A stretch of DNA of 8,116 nt. Origin: Bacillota bacterium (GTDB taxonomy: Bacteria > Bacillota > Clostridia > Peptostreptococcales > Anaerovoracaceae). The stretch covers positions 1-8,116 of the forward strand of contig JAUNBO010000009.1 of the NCBI GenBank assembly GCA_030527065.1. Direction: 5' to 3'. The notes beneath the pieces are model-generated. The model was given only the letters and a program-made list of their open reading frames with translations. It did no database searches and was not told the origin of the DNA. The translations under genes were made by a program, and so were the position numbers. Shown here in pieces: positions 6,635 through 8,116 of the stretch. Each line of letters opens with the position of its first letter. Position 1 is the first letter of the stretch.

Positions 6635-7760
6635 TGTTCTCTTCCTCCTTCATGGCTCCGTCTTCAAAGAAGCAGCGCTTCCGGTAACGCAGCTCCGCCG
6701 GCTCCGTCACGTCCACAAAGACCTTCTCGCCCCTGTCTGTCATGGCTTTCACCGCTGCGGCCAGGGCCTCCGGCGGCGTTTCCCTTGAATAGAGGATGAG
6801 GGCGTCCACATCATACCGGGGCTGGTTCGGGTAATAGCGGTTCAGCTGATCCAGGTAAAGGGCGAAGCCGATGGCCCCGGCCTTTTTCCCGAAACGGCTC
6901 ATAAGGTTATCGTAGCGCCCTCCCGCCAGCACCGGCTGGGGGATCCGCTCCACAAAGCCCTGGAAGATGAGCCCGCTGTAATAGCTGATGTCGTTGACGA
7001 TGGAAAAGTCCGCCTGGAGCCGGTCTGTAAGCCCCTCCGCTTCCATCACGCGGTAAAGGCCCTCCAGCTCCGTCAGGGCGTTGTCCATGGCGTCGTTGAC
7101 CACGATGGTCCGGGCCTTTTGCAGCGCCTGGGGTACGGTGCCTTCGATCTCCGCCAGACGCAGCAGCTTTTCCCGGTAAAACTCCGATATGCCCAGCTCC
7201 GCCGCCACATCCATGAGCTCGTGACGGTTTTTGGTTTTCAGCCGGGCCAGCAGGGCGTCTCTCCCTTTCTTTTCTATGGAAAGGCTGTCCATCAGGCCTC
7301 CGATAAAGCCCATGTGGGAAATCTCCGTCACATAGTTGGCGTCCGCCGCCTCCAGGCTCCGCACCGCCAGCCCCAGCACCTCCGCCATGGCGTAGAGGTC
7401 CATGTCTCCCAGCAGCTCCACGCCCATCTGGCTGATTTCCTGATAGCCCCGGGCCTGCTTGGAGAAGCGGTACACGTTTTCTATGTAGTAGAGCCGCTCC
7501 CGGCCCCGGCCGTCCCCCCGGGCATTTTTCCCTATGGACAGGGTAACGTCTGGCTTCAGGGCCAGCAGCTTGCCGTTCATATCGTTGAAGGTGATCACCT
7601 GGGGGTCGCTGAGAAAGCTCTTGTTCTCTGAATAGAGCTCGTATTCCTCAAAGCGGCTCATGCGGTATTTGCGGTAGCCGTAGCGCTCGTACAGGGCCCG
7701 CAGCTCCAGGGTAAGCTGCTCATCCTTCTTCAATTCCAATGTGTTCGATTCCTGTCCCAA
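6627..7760 (-). CDS. hisZ: ATP phosphoribosyltransferase regulatory subunit HisZ
   Basis: HisZ is a catalytically dead relative of histidyl-tRNA synthetase that activates short HisG and mediates histidine feedback. The class II synthetase fold is seen in LALKPDVTLSIGK (66-78, motif-2 region), RGYQEISQMGVELLG (104-118) and LAGGRYDNLMSRFG (278-291). The segment corresponding to the VRGLDYY signature of true HisRS reads VNDISYYSG (255-263), so the key arginine is absent. Together with the his operon context this argues for HisZ. I chose the TTG at 7760 (377 residues) because AAAGGAG (7776-7770) sits 9 nt before it. An in-frame ATG at 7805 lacks a ribosome-binding site, and using it would translate through the Shine-Dalgarno and the leader repeats. 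It is the first gene of the operon. Confidence 0.95.
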   Translation of the reverse strand: MGQESNTLELKKDEQLTLELRALYERYGYRKYRMSRFEEYELYSENKSFLSDPQVITFNDMNGKLLALKPDVTLSIGKNARGDGRGRERLYYIENVYRFSKQARGYQEISQMGVELLGDMDLYAMAEVLGLAVRSLEAADANYVTEISHMGFIGGLMDSLSIEKKGRDALLARLKTKNRHELMDVAAELGISEFYREKLLRLAEIEGTVPQALQKARTIVVNDAMDNALTELEGLYRVMEAEGLTDRLQADFSIVNDISYYSGLIFQGFVERIPQPVLAGGRYDNLMSRFGKKAGAIGFALYLDQLNRYYPNQPRYDVDALILYSRETPPEALAAAVKAMTDRGEKVFVDVTEPAELRYRKRCFFEDGAMKEEENNA

Positions 7761-7879
7761 TGGTTCTGACTCCTTTGTGTAAATTGTGCGCCGGCGCATA
7801 TTCATAAATTGTACGCCGGTAGCGGCCGCCGGTTTATGCGTCGGGCAGGCTTTTCGCCCCCTCGGGCTTGCCGCTCATG
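7761..7879 (-). promoter_or_regulatory. 5' leader of the his operon with repeats and alternative hairpins
   Basis: About 120 nt separate the predicted transcription start from the hisZ TTG. The leader holds a direct repeat (7819-7804 and 7794-7779). It also has a stem CCGGCG/CGCCGG (7819-7814 with 7796-7791), extended inside its loop by ATT/AAT, that ends about 15 nt before the Shine-Dalgarno. A competing stem CATAAA/TTTATG (7838-7833 with 7808-7803) cannot form at the same time. I find no T-box motif, no run of His codons and no terminator T tract, so a standard attenuator is not supported. Control of initiation or protein binding is possible. Confidence 0.45.
7779..7819 (-). repeat. 16-bp imperfect direct repeat in the leader
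   Basis: On the minus strand, CCGGCGTACAATTTAT (7819-7804) and CCGGCGCACAATTTAC (7794-7779) differ at two positions, both T/C changes, and start 25 bp apart. A third CCGGCG lies just upstream at 7832-7827. The pair lies downstream of the promoter, and the second copy ends next to the hisZ Shine-Dalgarno. Tandem protein-binding sites or a recent small duplication would both explain it. Confidence 0.65.
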
Positions 7880-7885
7880 AAATGC

Positions 7886-7914
7886 AGTATACACTATTTT
7901 CGCGCGGTGGTCAA
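7886..7914 (-). promoter_or_regulatory. Sigma-A promoter of the his operon
   Basis: TTGACC (7914-7909) and TATACT (7891-7886) are each one base from the consensus -35 and -10 hexamers and are separated by exactly 17 bp. AT-rich sequence lies just upstream (about 7922-7945), as in an UP element. Transcription would start near 7879. This is the only good promoter I see before the operon. Confidence 0.85.
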
Positions 7915-7921
7915 CCACCGC
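7904..7921. promoter_or_regulatory. Inverted repeat over the -35 box, candidate operator
   Basis: GCGGTGG and CCACCGC are perfect 7-bp inverted arms around TTGA. With one mismatch the symmetry extends to nine bases per arm. The centre and right arm contain the -35 hexamer, so a dimeric protein bound here would block RNA polymerase. I do not recognise the site as that of a named regulator. Confidence 0.55.
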
Positions 7922-8014
7922 ACTAAAGTTTTTGAAAAAACAGAACAACATCCCTTTTCCCTGGGGAGTAAACAGAAAAGGCGGCTGCCCGACGAAAAAA
8001 GCGGGGACAGGCGG

Positions 8015-8053
8015 AAAAACATGACCGGCCGTGAGTGAAACGGGAACGGCATG
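8015..8053 (-). terminator. Weak terminator-like hairpin upstream of the his promoter
   Basis: On the minus strand, CATGCCGT (8053-8046) can pair with ACGG and CATG (within 8032-8020), leaving a 5-nt bulge (CCGGT) and a 13-nt loop. Five T follow at once (8019-8015). Two more T runs lie further on, near 8000-7995 and 7940-7935. It is about 40 nt after the possible stop codon at 8093-8091, which suits the end of an upstream minus-strand gene. The bulged stem makes the call weak. Confidence 0.35.
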
Positions 8054-8090
8054 GGCAAGCTAAGGGAAAAGAGCAACGGAAAGAAGGTTA

Positions 8091-8116
8091 CTATTCATAG
8101 GGCGCCAGGGGGGCGG
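8091..8116 (-). CDS. Possible C-terminal end of an upstream gene (partial)
   Basis: The last bases of the window, read on the minus strand, encode APLAPYE followed by the tandem stops TAG TAA (8093-8088). This looks like a natural gene end, and a terminator-like hairpin follows about 40 nt downstream. Only seven codons are visible, so the product cannot be named, and another frame is also open here for a short way. The rest of 7922-8090 shows no credible gene on either strand. Confidence 0.3.

Noticed and set aside
6627..7760. Histidyl-tRNA synthetase (hisS) instead of hisZ
   Set aside because: The histidine-adenylate arginine region (VRGLDYY type) reads VNDISYY, the C-terminal anticodon-binding domain is not complete, and the gene overlaps a short hisG that needs HisZ.
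7761..7879. T-box riboswitch or classic histidine attenuator in the leader
   Set aside because: The leader is too short for a T-box, lacks the conserved T-box sequence and terminator T tract, and the mini-ORF has no His codons.
7925..7990. Second terminator-like stem CCTTTTC/GAAAAGG followed by T-rich sequence on the minus strand
   Set aside because: The stem is short and AT-rich with a 15-nt loop, and the T run is not directly attached. The T-rich part is better explained as AT-rich DNA upstream of the promoter.
7894..8076. Minus-strand 60-codon frame upstream of hisZ
   Set aside because: It has no ribosome-binding site, overlaps the promoter and the terminator-like hairpin, and its protein is compositionally biased without recognisable features.
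1..8116. CRISPR array, insertion sequence, tRNA or rRNA genes, phage or defence genes
   Set aside because: No regular repeat-spacer pattern, transposase motif, tRNA-like fold or such protein family was seen; almost all the DNA is accounted for by his genes.

Overview
This window is a histidine-biosynthesis operon read entirely on the minus strand. The order of transcription, from high to low coordinates, is hisZ-hisG-hisD-hisC-hisB-hisH-hisA-hisF-hisIE. Several traits point to a GC-rich member of the Bacillota, probably class Clostridia: strong purine-rich Shine-Dalgarno sites, a TTG start on hisZ, the short HisG that depends on HisZ, a one-domain HisB and a fused HisIE. I cannot name a genus from sequence alone. 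The long plus-strand reading frames are GC-driven shadows of the his genes.

Layout. Positions 8091-8116 may hold the last codons of an upstream minus-strand gene, followed by a weak terminator-like hairpin. A near-consensus sigma-A promoter (TTGACC, 17 bp, TATACT, 7914-7886) has a perfect inverted repeat over its -35 box. An approximately 120-nt leader follows, with a 16-bp direct repeat, a hairpin and a 14-codon mini-ORF, before the TTG start of hisZ at 7760. The nine genes then follow tightly. Four junctions are ATGA overlaps, one is an 8-nt overlap, and hisH-hisA are 8 nt apart. The exceptions are the hisF-hisIE spacer and a 114-nt hisD-hisC gap that carries degenerate GC-rich repeats and a hairpin. 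A hairpin with a short T run follows hisIE, and the left edge holds a separate 17-bp inverted repeat.

Function. HisG with HisZ makes phosphoribosyl-ATP from ATP and PRPP. HisIE hydrolyses it and opens the ring, and HisA isomerises the product. HisH and HisF form imidazole-glycerol phosphate and AICAR. HisB dehydrates that product, HisC transaminates it, and HisD oxidises histidinol to histidine. Only histidinol-phosphate phosphatase is missing and must be encoded elsewhere. All catalytic residues I checked are present, so the pathway looks functional.

The coding part is ordinary. The most interesting material is non-coding: the promoter/leader and the hisD-hisC gap. I see no sign of a new defence, mobile or RNA-guided system.
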